The notes under the pieces: model-generated
What the model was told of the DNA's origin: nothing
Database searches by the model: none
The model's input: only the letters and a program-made list of their open reading frames with translations
Part shown: one piece after another, positions 25,030 through 33,580 of the stretch
How positions within the stretch are numbered: the stretch's first letter is position 1
How the letters are laid out: every line of letters starts with the position of its first letter
Source of the DNA: DASRBO01 sp035653595
GTDB taxonomy: Bacteria; Actinomycetota; Acidimicrobiia; Acidimicrobiales; JAJPHE01
Direction: 5' to 3'
Assembly (NCBI GenBank): GCA_035653595.1
Contig: DASRBO010000121.1
Span: forward strand, 1-38,529
DNA: 38,529 nucleotides
Position numbers and translations under genes: made by a program

Positions 25030-26358
25030 ATGGTCCCCGAGGTCATGACCCCGGCGGAGGCGCTGATGTGGGCCGTCGAGCGCGACCCCATCCTGCGCTC
25101 CACTTTCCTCACCGTCACCGTCCTCGACGCCCCGCCGGAGATGGACCGGCTGCGGCGGCGGATGGCCGACGCCATCGGGGGCTTCCCCCGCATGCACCAG
25201 CGGGTGCGCAGCCAGTCGGCGCCCTGGGATCGGCCGGCGTGGATCGACGACGCCTCCTTCGACCTCGACTACCACATCCGCCACCTGGCCCTGCCGGCCC
25301 CGGCCGACGACCGGGCCCTTTTCGACCTGGCCGGCCTGTGGCTGGAGGACGCCTTCGACCCGGTGCGGCCCCTATGGCAGCTGACCGTGGTCGAGGGCCT
25401 CGCCGGGGGCCGGGCCGCCCTGCTGGTCAAGATGCACCACACCATCACCGACGGGGTGGGTGGACTCCGGCTCTCCAGCAGCTTCCTCGACCTCGACCGC
25501 GAGGGGAAGGTGCCGGTGCGTCCCCCGTCAGACGGCGCCACCCGCCCGGCGCCGGCCGGCCCGTCGACGGCTGAGCGGCTCCGCCAGGCGGCCTACTCGC
25601 TGCGGCCGTCGGCCACGGTGGCCAACGCCAGGAGGGCGATCGCCACGGTCGGGTCGCTGGGCCGTCAGGCGGCGGTGTCCGGCCAGTCGGGCTCCAGCCT
25701 GTGGCGGGGCCGACGCTCGATGAGCAGGCGCCTCGACCGCATCGACCTCGACCTGGACGAGATCCGCCGGGCGGCCAAGGCGCTCGGGGGAACCATTAAC
25801 GACCTCTTCGTCGCCGGCGTAGCCGGCGGGGCGGCCGAGTACCACCGCCGGCGGGGGGTCGAGGTGGAGCAGCTGCGGGCGTCGGTGCCGATCAGCACCC
25901 GGGTCGACCGCTCCTTCGGCGGCAATGCCTTCGTCCCCGCCCGGGTGGTGCTGGCCGCCGGCGAGCGCGACCCCGAGGTGCGCTTCCGGTCGGTGCACGA
26001 GGCACTGGCGGCCACCCGCGACGAGCCCGCCCTTGGGCTCACCGAGTCTCTGGCCGGGGTGCTGCTGGCCCTCCCGCCTGCCCTCCTCACCCCCCTGGCC
26101 CGCCAGCAGGTCTCCACGGTCGACTTCGCCGCCTCCAACCTGCGGGGCTCGCCGGTGCAGCTGTTCGTGGCCGGGGCCGCCGTCGAGGCCAACTACCCCA
26201 TGGGCCCGACGGCCGGGGTGGCCTTCAACGCCACCGTGCTCTCGTACATGTCCCGCCTCGACCTGGGCCTCGACATGGACACCGCCGCCATCGACGACCC
26301 CGACGGGCTCAGGCGGTGCCTCGAGGCCGGCCTGCACGAGCTGATCGCCTTCGGGTAG
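25030..26358 (+). CDS. Wax ester synthase / diacylglycerol acyltransferase (WS/DGAT)
   Basis: This 442-residue bifunctional acyltransferase makes storage wax esters or triacylglycerol from acyl-CoA. The catalytic HHxxxDG motif is seen as VKMHHTITDGVGG near residue 140. An NDLFVAGVAGG segment and the C-terminal WES_acyltransf half (FAASNLRGSPVQLFVAGAAVEANYPMGPTAGVAFNATVLSYM) follow. It opens with PAEALMWAVERDPILRSTFLTV, usual for actinobacterial Tgs proteins. It fits the lipid metabolism theme of the window. A weak hairpin follows the stop. Confidence 0.93.
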   Translation: MVPEVMTPAEALMWAVERDPILRSTFLTVTVLDAPPEMDRLRRRMADAIGGFPRMHQRVRSQSAPWDRPAWIDDASFDLDYHIRHLALPAPADDRALFDLAGLWLEDAFDPVRPLWQLTVVEGLAGGRAALLVKMHHTITDGVGGLRLSSSFLDLDREGKVPVRPPSDGATRPAPAGPSTAERLRQAAYSLRPSATVANARRAIATVGSLGRQAAVSGQSGSSLWRGRRSMSRRLDRIDLDLDEIRRAAKALGGTINDLFVAGVAGGAAEYHRRRGVEVEQLRASVPISTRVDRSFGGNAFVPARVVLAAGERDPEVRFRSVHEALAATRDEPALGLTESLAGVLLALPPALLTPLARQQVSTVDFAASNLRGSPVQLFVAGAAVEANYPMGPTAGVAFNATVLSYMSRLDLGLDMDTAAIDDPDGLRRCLEAGLHELIAFG

Positions 26359-26378
26359 GGCGCGCCGGAGTGACCCGC

Positions 26379-26397
26379 CCGGTCCGTAATGGGCCGG
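26379..26397 (+). terminator. Possible hairpin after the WS/DGAT gene
   Basis: CCGGTCC and GGGCCGG pair with one U-G wobble around loop GTAAT. No T-run follows, so terminator function is tentative. Confidence 0.35.
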
Positions 26398-26441
26398 ACG
26401 CGGCATGGCGCGCCGGTAGGCGTCGCCGGCACCGCCGCCGG

Positions 26442-26447
26442 TAGCCT
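26442..26447 (+). promoter_or_regulatory. -10 hexamer TAGCCT for the lipocalin-like gene
   Basis: TAGCCT ends 8 nt before ATG 26456, with no Shine-Dalgarno sequence. Confidence 0.5.
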
Positions 26448-26455
26448 CCCTGGCC

Positions 26456-27442
26456 ATGGCCATACGACTGGAACCGATCGACGAGTACATGCACGAGCTC
26501 GGCCCCGAGCCGAACTTCAACGAGAGCATGTACTTCAACGTCTTCGACCCATCGTCCCAGATGGGCGGGTTCCTGCGGCTGGGCAACCGGGCCAACGAGG
26601 GCCAGGCGGAGATGACGGTCTGCCTGTACCTGCCCGACGGGCGCGTCGCCTTCATGTTCCAGCGGCCGAAGATCTCCGACAACAACTCCTTCGACGCCGG
26701 CGGCGTGCGGTTCAACGTGGTGCGCCCGTTCGAGGAGCTGGAGGCCTCCTACGAGGGCAAGGTCCTCCTGCTCGACGATCCGCTGTGCATGAAGGACCCC
26801 AGGGCGGCCTTCACCAACAACCCCACCGCCGATGCCCGGGTGTCGCTCACCTTCACCGGGCTGTCGCCGATGTTCGGGGGCGAGCCGGACGAGGCCCACG
26901 AGAGCACCGGCGAGGAGTTCGCCCGCGGCCACTACGAGCAGCTGGTCGGCGGGATCGGGCGCATCGAGGTGGGCGACCAGTCCTGGGACATCGACGGCTT
27001 CGGCCTGCGCGACCACTCCTGGGGGCCGCGCTACTGGCAGGCCCCGTGGTACTACCGCTGGCTCACCGGCAACTTCGGGCCCTCCTTCGGGTTCATGGCC
27101 TCCCGCGTGGCCCGCCGCGACGGACCGGGCACGCGGGGCGGCTTCGTGTGGGACGGCACCGGCCTGCGGCTGTGCCACCACGTCGAGGTGTCCACCCGCT
27201 GGCGGGGCGAGGACGCCTACCACGACACCATCACCGCCGAGCTGCAGAGCGGGGACCAGAAGTGGCGAATCGAGGGCAAGGTGCTTTCTCTGATCCCGCT
27301 GCGCAACCGGCGTGACGAGATGGTCACCCGCATCTCCGAGGGCCTCACCCGCTGGACCACCCAGGACGACAAGGTCGGCTACGGCCTGTCGGAGTACCTC
27401 GACCAGATCATCGACGGGCGCCCGGTCGGCATCGACGAGTAG
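26456..27442 (+). CDS. Lipocalin/CrtC-like protein of unknown function (DUF7064-like)
   Basis: The 328-residue protein has no signal peptide or membrane segment. It is rich in beta-strand-like alternation and carries the motif DGFGLRDHSWGPRYWQAPWYYRW. That RDHSWG core is typical of a two-lipocalin-half family related to hydroxyneurosporene synthase/AttH, often annotated only as DUF7064/DUF7065 and frequently found near acyl-CoA or steroid genes. Here it follows the WS/DGAT gene. No catalytic activity is claimed; binding or hydration of a hydrophobic substrate is possible. The family label is from memory of the motif and not checked. Confidence 0.6.
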   Translation: MAIRLEPIDEYMHELGPEPNFNESMYFNVFDPSSQMGGFLRLGNRANEGQAEMTVCLYLPDGRVAFMFQRPKISDNNSFDAGGVRFNVVRPFEELEASYEGKVLLLDDPLCMKDPRAAFTNNPTADARVSLTFTGLSPMFGGEPDEAHESTGEEFARGHYEQLVGGIGRIEVGDQSWDIDGFGLRDHSWGPRYWQAPWYYRWLTGNFGPSFGFMASRVARRDGPGTRGGFVWDGTGLRLCHHVEVSTRWRGEDAYHDTITAELQSGDQKWRIEGKVLSLIPLRNRRDEMVTRISEGLTRWTTQDDKVGYGLSEYLDQIIDGRPVGIDE

Positions 27443-27451
27443 TGACCAACA

Positions 27452-27478
27452 CCCCTGGCGGCCCCGGGCCGCCGGGGG
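27452..27478. terminator. Strong hairpin between convergent genes
   Basis: Arms 27452-27463 and 27467-27478 pair over 12 bp with a single U-G wobble and a CCG loop. It lies in the 39-bp gap between the lipocalin-like gene and the convergent GH63 gene, and could stop transcription from both sides. There is no T-run. Confidence 0.6.
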
Positions 27479-27481
27479 CCA

Positions 27482-30061
27482 TCAGCGGTTGCGGTCGATG
27501 ATCAGATCAGCGACCAGGCCCGTCCATCCGGTCTGGTGCGACGCCCCCAGGCCGGCTCCGGTGTCGCCGTGGAAGTACTCGTGGAACGGGATGAGCCCGT
27601 GCCAGGCGGGGTCGGTCTGGAACCGCTGGTAGGAGCCGAACACCGGCCGGCGACCGTCGGTGCCGTCGAGGAAGATCGACACCAGCCGGCGGCTGAGCTC
27701 GTCGGCCACCCCGGCCAGGTCAACCAGCCGGTCCGACCCGGTCGGACACGGCACCTGGAACCCGGGGCCGAGGTAGCGGTGGAACCGGCGTAGCGCCTCG
27801 GTCATGAGGTAGTTGAGAGGGAACCACACCGGGCCCCGCCAGTTGCTGTTGCCGCCGAACAGCGGGGTGCGCGACTCGGCCGGCTCGTAGTCCACCTGAC
27901 CCTGCAGCCCAGCCACGTCGAGGCGGAACGGGTTACCCCGGTGGAACGCCGACAGCGACCGCAGCCCGTGGGGGGAGAGGAACTCGTCCTCGTCCAGCAT
28001 GCGGGCCAGGATGCGGCGCAGCCGCTCGGGCGAGACGATCGACAGCAGCATGGTCTCGTCGCTGGCGCCTTGGTCCATGTGCGACACCACCTGGGCGAAG
28101 CGGGGCTTGTGCTGGAGGAACCAGCGGGTGCGGGCGGCGAAGGACGGCAACCGGTCCAGCAGCTGGCGGGACACGACGGTGACGGCGAAGAGGGGCACCA
28201 GGCCCACCATGGAGCGCACCCGCAGCGACACGTCCTGGCCGTCGGCCAGGTGGAGCAGGTCGTAGTAGAAGCCGTCCTCGTCGTCCCACAGGCCCTGGTC
28301 GTTCATGGCCGAGGCGATGTAGGTGAAGTGCTCGAAGAACTTGGTGGCCAGATCCTCGTAGGTGGGGTCGTGGCCGGCCAGCGTCAGGGACATCTCGAGC
28401 AGGTTGAGGCAGTACATCGCCATCCAGGCGGTGGCGTCGGACTGCTCGAGACGGCCGGCCACCGGCAGCTTGGCCGAACGGTCGATGGGGCCGATGTTGT
28501 CGAGGCCGAGGAAGCCGCCCTCGAACACGTTGGAGCCCTGGCTGTCCTTGCGGTTCACCCACCAGTTGAAGTTGAGCAGCAGCTTGTGCAGCACCCGCTC
28601 GAGGAAGTCGAAGTCGCGCCGTCCGTCGACCTCGAAGACCCGGAGGGCGGCCCAGGCGTGCACCGGCGGGTTCACGTCGCTGAAGGACCACTCGTAGGCC
28701 GGCAGCTGGCCGTTGGGGTGCATGTACCACTCGCGGCACAACAGCACCAGCTGCTCCTTGGCGAAGGCCGGGTCGAGGTGGGCGAGGGTCACGCAGTGGA
28801 AGGCCAGGTCCCAGGCGGCGTACCACGGGTACTCCCACTTGTCCGGCATGGAGATCACCTCGTGGTTGTTGAGGTGCCGCCATGACGAGTTCCGCCCTTC
28901 GAGGCGCTGGGGCGGCGGCGTGGGCTGGCCGGGGTCGCCTTCGAGCCACCGCTCGACGTCGTAGTGGAAGAACTGCTTGGACCACAGCATGCCGGCGCAG
29001 GCCTGGCGGGCCACCGCCGCTACGTCGGGACCGGCGTCGCCGATGAGCCCGGCGTAGAACTGGTCCGCCTCCTGCTCCCGGCGCTGCATCACCGCCTCCC
29101 AACCGCCACCCAGGTCGCCGGCTCGGCGGGCCAGGCGCAGCCTCACCTCGGCGGTGCCCCCCGCTGCGACGTCCAGCCGGTAGTGCAGGGCCCCCTTGGT
29201 GCCGGTCCCGTCGGGGGCCAGGGCACCGTCCCCCGACACCACGTGGTCGCCGATGGCGTCCTTCGGATGCGGGCTGCGGTTGGCGCTGCCCCACAGCCGG
29301 GCGCTGTTGGTCTCGTTGTCGCACACCAGCACGGCCGGCTCACCGTCGCCCACCAGGGCCCAGCTGCCCAGGGCGTGATCGTCGGCGGCCAACGCCGCCG
29401 GGTCCCCCCGCACGGTGGGGCGGTGGACGCCGGCCATGAAGGACCACTTGTTGCGGAACCACAGGTTGGCCACCGCATCGAGGCGGGCCGGCTCCGGCCC
29501 GCAGTTGCGGGCCCGGAGCCGGATGCAGATGTCGTCGGGGTCGGCCTTGGCATAGTCGACGGTGATCTCCCAGTAGCGGTCGCCGTCGAAGGCCCCGGTG
29601 TCGAGCAGCTCGTACTCCGGGTCACCCCGGCCCCGCTCGGCGTTCACCCGGACCAGCTCGTCGTAGGGGAAGGCGCCCTGGGGGTACAGATAGCGCCACC
29701 GCATCCAGGAGTGGGTGGGAGTCGAGTCCAGGTAGAACCAGTACTCCTTGGCGTCCTCGCCGTGGTTGCCCTGGGGCCCGGACAGCCCGAAGACCCTCTC
29801 CTTGAGGATGGGGTCGGCGCCGTTCCAGAACCCGAAGGCCAGGCACAGCGTCTGCAGGTCGTCGCACAGCCCGGCCAGGCCGTCCTCGCTCCACCGGTAG
29901 ACCCGCGACCGGGCCTGTTCGAAGGGGAAGTAGGCCCAGGCGTCGCCGTCGGCGCTGTAGTCCTCCCGCACCGTGCCCCAGGCCCGCTCGCTGAGGTAGG
30001 GGCCCCACCGGCGCCAGTCGCCGGCCGCCTCCATCCGAGCCTGCTCGGCGCCGTCGGGCAT
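27482..30061 (-). CDS. GH63-type glucosidase
   Basis: This 859-residue cytosolic glycoside hydrolase has an N-terminal beta-sandwich (WGPYLSERAWGTVREDYSADGDAWAYFPFEQARSRVYRW, common to this subgroup) and a C-terminal (alpha/alpha)6 barrel. The barrel contains WAAWDLAFHCVTLAHLDP-like segments, EGGFLGLDNIGPIDRS, DEDGFYYDLL and GNSNWRGPVWFPLNYLMTEALRRF, close to the GH63 C-terminal site. Bacterial relatives act on alpha-glucosides, including mannosyl- or glucosylglycerate. With malQ nearby, a role in alpha-glucan or compatible-solute turnover is possible. There is no signal peptide. The ATG is preceded by TAAAGA at 6 nt, a poor -10. Confidence 0.85.
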   Translation of the reverse strand: MPDGAEQARMEAAGDWRRWGPYLSERAWGTVREDYSADGDAWAYFPFEQARSRVYRWSEDGLAGLCDDLQTLCLAFGFWNGADPILKERVFGLSGPQGNHGEDAKEYWFYLDSTPTHSWMRWRYLYPQGAFPYDELVRVNAERGRGDPEYELLDTGAFDGDRYWEITVDYAKADPDDICIRLRARNCGPEPARLDAVANLWFRNKWSFMAGVHRPTVRGDPAALAADDHALGSWALVGDGEPAVLVCDNETNSARLWGSANRSPHPKDAIGDHVVSGDGALAPDGTGTKGALHYRLDVAAGGTAEVRLRLARRAGDLGGGWEAVMQRREQEADQFYAGLIGDAGPDVAAVARQACAGMLWSKQFFHYDVERWLEGDPGQPTPPPQRLEGRNSSWRHLNNHEVISMPDKWEYPWYAAWDLAFHCVTLAHLDPAFAKEQLVLLCREWYMHPNGQLPAYEWSFSDVNPPVHAWAALRVFEVDGRRDFDFLERVLHKLLLNFNWWVNRKDSQGSNVFEGGFLGLDNIGPIDRSAKLPVAGRLEQSDATAWMAMYCLNLLEMSLTLAGHDPTYEDLATKFFEHFTYIASAMNDQGLWDDEDGFYYDLLHLADGQDVSLRVRSMVGLVPLFAVTVVSRQLLDRLPSFAARTRWFLQHKPRFAQVVSHMDQGASDETMLLSIVSPERLRRILARMLDEDEFLSPHGLRSLSAFHRGNPFRLDVAGLQGQVDYEPAESRTPLFGGNSNWRGPVWFPLNYLMTEALRRFHRYLGPGFQVPCPTGSDRLVDLAGVADELSRRLVSIFLDGTDGRRPVFGSYQRFQTDPAWHGLIPFHEYFHGDTGAGLGASHQTGWTGLVADLIIDRNR

Positions 30062-30116
30062 CCGGTCTCTTTACCAGGTGTCCGGAGCGCCCATCGCGAC
30101 CTGGTACACAGGTCGG

Positions 30117-31280
30117 GTGGGGATTGACCAGCTCGACCGCACCGACGCCGGCCTGCCCACCGCCCCCCGGTCGTGGCTCAGGCACCGCTGGGCCGCCCTG
30201 GGGGCGGGGGCGGCGGTGACCGCCCTGGGGGCGGTATCGGCCGCCGTGGCCCTGGCCTGGGGCGGGGCCGCCCCCGTCACCCGCCCCGCCCTCGCCCACC
30301 GCCCGGTCCTGGCCCCCGCCCCGGCCCCGGCGGCGGTGCCGGCCCCGCCCCCGACGACCACCTCGACCACCCTCGTCCCGCCCCCCACCAACCTGGTCCT
30401 GACCGGCTGTCCCCCTCCGCCCCAGCCACCCAAGCCGGTGGTGCCGCCCTGGCACCCGGCGGTGCTGGTGCCCGACAGCGCCCTGCCGGCGGCCCTGCCC
30501 CCGCCGCCCCGGCGGGCGTCCCTGGCCCCGGTCGCGGGCAAGGGCATGTGGATCTGGCAGTTCTCCTCCACCGACGGCGGGGACGCCACCGCCGTAGTCG
30601 ACGCCGCCGTCCGGGCCGGCCTGCACCAGCTGTGGGTCCGCGTCGGCGACTCCCAGAACGGCTTCTACGGGTCCTCGGTGCTGGACCGGCTGGTGCCCCT
30701 GGCCCACGCCCGGGGCCTGGCCGTCATCGGCTGGGGCTTCCCCTACCTCTACGACCCCGCCGGCGACGCCGCCTGGACGGTGCAGGCCCTGTCCTGGTCC
30801 TCGGGCGGGGCCCGCCTCGACGGGTTCAGCGCCGACCTGGAGACCTCGTCGGAGGGGGTGGACATGACCGCCCAGCGGGCCTCGGTCTACCTCTCGCTGG
30901 TGCGCCGGGCCCGCCCGGCCGCCCTGTTGGTGGGCACCGTCTTCCCCCCGACCGACCAGGAGTGGGCCACCTACCCCTACCGGGCCATCGCCCCCTACGT
31001 CGACGCCCTGGCCCCCATGGTGTACTGGGGCTGCTACCAGCCGGTCCTGGCCGCCCAGCAGGCCTTCACCAGGCTGGGCCCGCTGGCCCCCCTCCACCTC
31101 ATCGGCCAGGCCTACAGCATGGCCGATGTGGGCGGCAGGACGTCGGCTCCCAGCCCGGCGGAGATCAGCGCCTTCCTCCAGTCCGCCCGCCTGGGCGGGG
31201 CGCTGGGGGCGTCGTTCTGGAGCTGGCAGTCGATCGACTCCGACGAGTGGGCCGCCATGGCCGGCTTCGGCTGGTCCTGA
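30117..31280 (+). CDS. Membrane-anchored TIM-barrel (glycoside-hydrolase-like) protein
   Basis: The 387-residue predicted extracytoplasmic protein starts with a short charged segment and one hydrophobic helix (about residues 25-49), then a long Pro/Ala/Thr-rich linker (about 50-140). A globular domain begins at GKGMWIWQFSSTDGG. Repeated strand-helix units and LDGFSADLETSSEG, with Asp/Glu at a strand end, suggest a TIM-barrel glycosidase-like fold, and MVYWGCYQPV supports it. No specific GH family is certain. The linker would span peptidoglycan. GTG 30117 is chosen because it leaves a short cytoplasmic tail; a GTG at 30078 adds 13 residues. Confidence 0.65.
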   Translation: MGIDQLDRTDAGLPTAPRSWLRHRWAALGAGAAVTALGAVSAAVALAWGGAAPVTRPALAHRPVLAPAPAPAAVPAPPPTTTSTTLVPPPTNLVLTGCPPPPQPPKPVVPPWHPAVLVPDSALPAALPPPPRRASLAPVAGKGMWIWQFSSTDGGDATAVVDAAVRAGLHQLWVRVGDSQNGFYGSSVLDRLVPLAHARGLAVIGWGFPYLYDPAGDAAWTVQALSWSSGGARLDGFSADLETSSEGVDMTAQRASVYLSLVRRARPAALLVGTVFPPTDQEWATYPYRAIAPYVDALAPMVYWGCYQPVLAAQQAFTRLGPLAPLHLIGQAYSMADVGGRTSAPSPAEISAFLQSARLGGALGASFWSWQSIDSDEWAAMAGFGWS

Positions 31281-31295
31281 GGGCCGCTCCGGGCT

Positions 31296-31355
31296 CAGGC
31301 CCCGGCGGTTCGGGCCCCGGCGGTTCGGGCCCCGGCGGTTCAGGCCCCGAGCTCA
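31296..31355. repeat. 15-bp tandem repeat between convergent genes
   Basis: Three copies of CGGGCCCCGGCGGTT (the first with CA for CG at its second base) and a degenerate fourth lie at 31296-31310, 31311-31325, 31326-31340 and 31341-31355. Each copy holds a GGCCCCGG core able to form hairpins. It sits in the 87-bp gap between two convergent genes and may act in termination. Confidence 0.7.
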
Positions 31356-31367
31356 GGTCCGCGGAGT

Positions 31368-32321
31368 TCAGGCCGTCGGCGCCAGGGCCCGCACCGACTG
31401 GCGCAGGTCGACCCCGAACGGCATCACCGCCAGGACGGGGGTGGTCACCCCGGCCTCGACATAGGCCGCTATGCGCCGGCGGCACTCGTCAGGCGACCCG
31501 TGGACAATGAGGTCGTCGACCACCTCGTCCGGTATGGCGGCGGTGGCCGCCTTGCGGTCCCCCGCCTTCCACGCCTGCCACATGCCCTCCAGCTGCGGCC
31601 CCCGCCCGAGCCACTCGTGGAAGGCGGCGTAGACCGGGACGTTGAGGTAGGCGGCCACCGCCATCCGCCCGAGGTTCCGCACCGTCCTGGCGTCCTCAGA
31701 CGGGCAGACGAAGATGCGGGCCACGATCTCCTTGCCCGGGCCGACCTCGGGCACCACCTTGGCCACGTCCTGGGCCGACAGCCAGTTGATGATGGCGCCG
31801 TCGCCCAGTCGCCCGGCCAGGCGCAGCATGCCAGGGCGCAGGGCCGCCACCAGGATGGGCGGGGCGACGGCGGGGACCCGGCCCAGCCGGAAGCCGCGGA
31901 CCTTGAACGAGCGGCACTCCATGTCCACCTTCTCACCGGTCAGGGCCCGGCGCAGGAACCGGACCATGTCGGCCGTGCGGTGGTAGGGGTCGTCGAAGGG
32001 GATGCCGTTCCAGCCCTCGACGATCACGTTGGAGGAGGTCCCGATGCCGAACACGAACCGGCCCGGGGCCGCTTCGGCCATGGCCGCCACGCTCTGGGCC
32101 ATCACCCCCGGCCCCCGGGTGAAGGCGGGCACGATGGCCGAGCCCAGCCGGAGGGACGGCACCCACGCCGCCGCCAGGGCCAGCGGGGTGAAGCCGTCGG
32201 TCCCGTTGGCCTCGCTCGACCAGGCGTCGGTGTAGCCGAGCTCGGCCAGCTCCTCCAACCAGGGCCGCTGCTCGGCCAGGGGGACGCCGTCGAAGGGGAT
32301 GGTCATTCCGTAAGCAGCCAT
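31368..32321 (-). CDS. LLM-class F420-dependent oxidoreductase
   Basis: The 317-residue protein belongs to the luciferase-like TIM-barrel superfamily, which in actinobacteria mostly uses coenzyme F420. Evidence: LEELAELGYTDAWSSEANGTDGFTPLALAAAWVPSLRLGSAIVPAFTRGPGVMAQSVAAMAEAAPGRFVFGIGTSS, with the characteristic Arg/Phe-GIG segment, then PPILVAALRPGMLRLAGRLGDGAIINWLS and a C-terminal HGSPDECRRRIAAYVEAGVT. Length is normal. Its substrate is unknown. TAGGTT lies 8 nt before the ATG. F420 versus FMN use is inference. Confidence 0.9.
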   Translation of the reverse strand: MAAYGMTIPFDGVPLAEQRPWLEELAELGYTDAWSSEANGTDGFTPLALAAAWVPSLRLGSAIVPAFTRGPGVMAQSVAAMAEAAPGRFVFGIGTSSNVIVEGWNGIPFDDPYHRTADMVRFLRRALTGEKVDMECRSFKVRGFRLGRVPAVAPPILVAALRPGMLRLAGRLGDGAIINWLSAQDVAKVVPEVGPGKEIVARIFVCPSEDARTVRNLGRMAVAAYLNVPVYAAFHEWLGRGPQLEGMWQAWKAGDRKAATAAIPDEVVDDLIVHGSPDECRRRIAAYVEAGVTTPVLAVMPFGVDLRQSVRALAPTA

Positions 32322-32329
32322 GGCGGCCG

Positions 32330-32335
32330 AACCTA
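32330..32335 (-). promoter_or_regulatory. -10 hexamer TAGGTT for the LLM oxidoreductase
   Basis: The hexamer ends 8 nt before ATG 32321 on the minus strand. An overlapping TATAGG is also present. Confidence 0.45.
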
Positions 32336-32431
32336 TAGGAGCCGCCCGGGCGGGGCCGGATCCCGCCCCGCCCCGGCATGGGGGTCCTTGGCCCCTGGGG
32401 GTGTGTCACAGGCCCGGTCCAAGATGGCCCC

Positions 32432-32665
32432 ATGGCTAACCACACCGAGCGGAGGACCTTCGATGGCCGGGGCAACGCCGGCGCCGACCGCCCCGGAGCG
32501 GCGACCCGACCCAGCACCAGGCGCCGGGGCCGCCCCGAGCAGCTGGCCATGATCGAGGAGGCCAAGCGGGACTGGCGCATCGACGACGACACCCGCAGGC
32601 GGGGCCTCAAGGGGCTGGAGGAGGCCAGGGCGGCCCTGCGCCAGGCCGGTCGCCGGGCCGCCTAG
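32432..32665 (+). CDS. Small basic protein of unknown function
   Basis: The 77-residue protein has a disordered Arg/Gly/Thr-rich first half and a charged, probably helical second half (QLAMIEEAKRDWRIDDDTRRRGLKGLEEARAALRQ). I do not recognise a family. The codon usage matches neighbours and a CAAGAT hexamer lies 6 nt before the ATG, a weak -10. It is divergent from the LLM gene and followed after 56 bp by the YdjC gene. It may be DNA or RNA binding, judging only from charge. Confidence 0.55.
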   Translation: MANHTERRTFDGRGNAGADRPGAATRPSTRRRGRPEQLAMIEEAKRDWRIDDDTRRRGLKGLEEARAALRQAGRRAA

Positions 32666-32721
32666 CCGCGACCCCCGGCGGCGACGGGGTCGTCCGGCCC
32701 CCGGCGCGCCATGATGCGGTG

Positions 32722-33558
32722 GTGACCAGCCTCGCCGAGCGCCTCGGCTACCCGGCCGACACCAAGCTGCTCATCATCAACTGCGACGACCTCGGCTCCA
32801 GCCACGCCGCCAATACCGGCATCTACGAGTCGCTGCGCAACGGCTTCGCCACCAGTGCCACCCTCATGGTCCCCTGCCCGTGGGGGCGGGAGGCGGCCGC
32901 CCGCTACCGGGGCGAGGACGTCGGGGTGCACCTGACCCTCAACTCCGAGTGGGACCTCTACCGCTGGGGGCCGATCACCCATGCCCCCTCCCTGCTCGAC
33001 GGCGACGGGGGCTTCCCCCGGACGGTCACCGACGTGTGGGACCACGCCGACCTCGACGAGGTGCGGCGCGAGCTGCGGGCCCAGATCGAGCGGGCGATCT
33101 ACTGGGGCTTCGACGTCAGCCATCTCGACAGCCACATGGGCACCCTCCAGCTGCGGCCCGAGTTCTTCGACGTCTACCTGGAGCTGGCCGTCGACTTCCG
33201 CCTGCCGCTGCGGCTGTCGGGGGCCTCCACCGAAAAGGTCATCGGCTTCCCGTTCCGACGGCTGGCCGCCGAGGAGGGGGTGGTCTTCCCCGACCACCTC
33301 ATCCACGTGCGCGGCGTCGGCTCGCGCCGCTCCATCGAGCGGGCGCTGTCCGATCTCCGGGCGGGGGTCACCGAGGTCTACCTGCACCCGGCGGTTGACA
33401 CCGGCGAGCTACGGGCGTCCACCCCGGACTGGGCCGCCCGGGTGGACGACCACGACTACCTGACCTCCGACCGCTCCCTGGGGACGCTGATGGAAAGGGT
33501 GGGCGCCGTCCCGATCGGCTACCGCCCGCTGCGGGATCTCATGCGCAACGGGGCGTGA
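32722..33558 (+). CDS. YdjC/ChbG-family carbohydrate deacetylase
   Basis: The 278-residue enzyme is related to chitooligosaccharide deacetylase. Metal and catalytic motifs are LLIINCDDLGSSHAAN (paired Asp), VGVHLTLNSEWD (His), VSHLDSHMGTLQ (His-Asp-His) and VYLHPAVDTGEL near the end. Members remove N-acetyl groups from sugars. GTG 32722 is preferred over the GTG directly before it, because a CATGAT hexamer lies 6 nt upstream of 32722. The stop is 22 bp from the convergent SCP2 gene. Confidence 0.88.
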   Translation: MTSLAERLGYPADTKLLIINCDDLGSSHAANTGIYESLRNGFATSATLMVPCPWGREAAARYRGEDVGVHLTLNSEWDLYRWGPITHAPSLLDGDGGFPRTVTDVWDHADLDEVRRELRAQIERAIYWGFDVSHLDSHMGTLQLRPEFFDVYLELAVDFRLPLRLSGASTEKVIGFPFRRLAAEEGVVFPDHLIHVRGVGSRRSIERALSDLRAGVTEVYLHPAVDTGELRASTPDWAARVDDHDYLTSDRSLGTLMERVGAVPIGYRPLRDLMRNGA

Positions 33559-33580
33559 GCATCGCCGCCAGCACCTGCTG

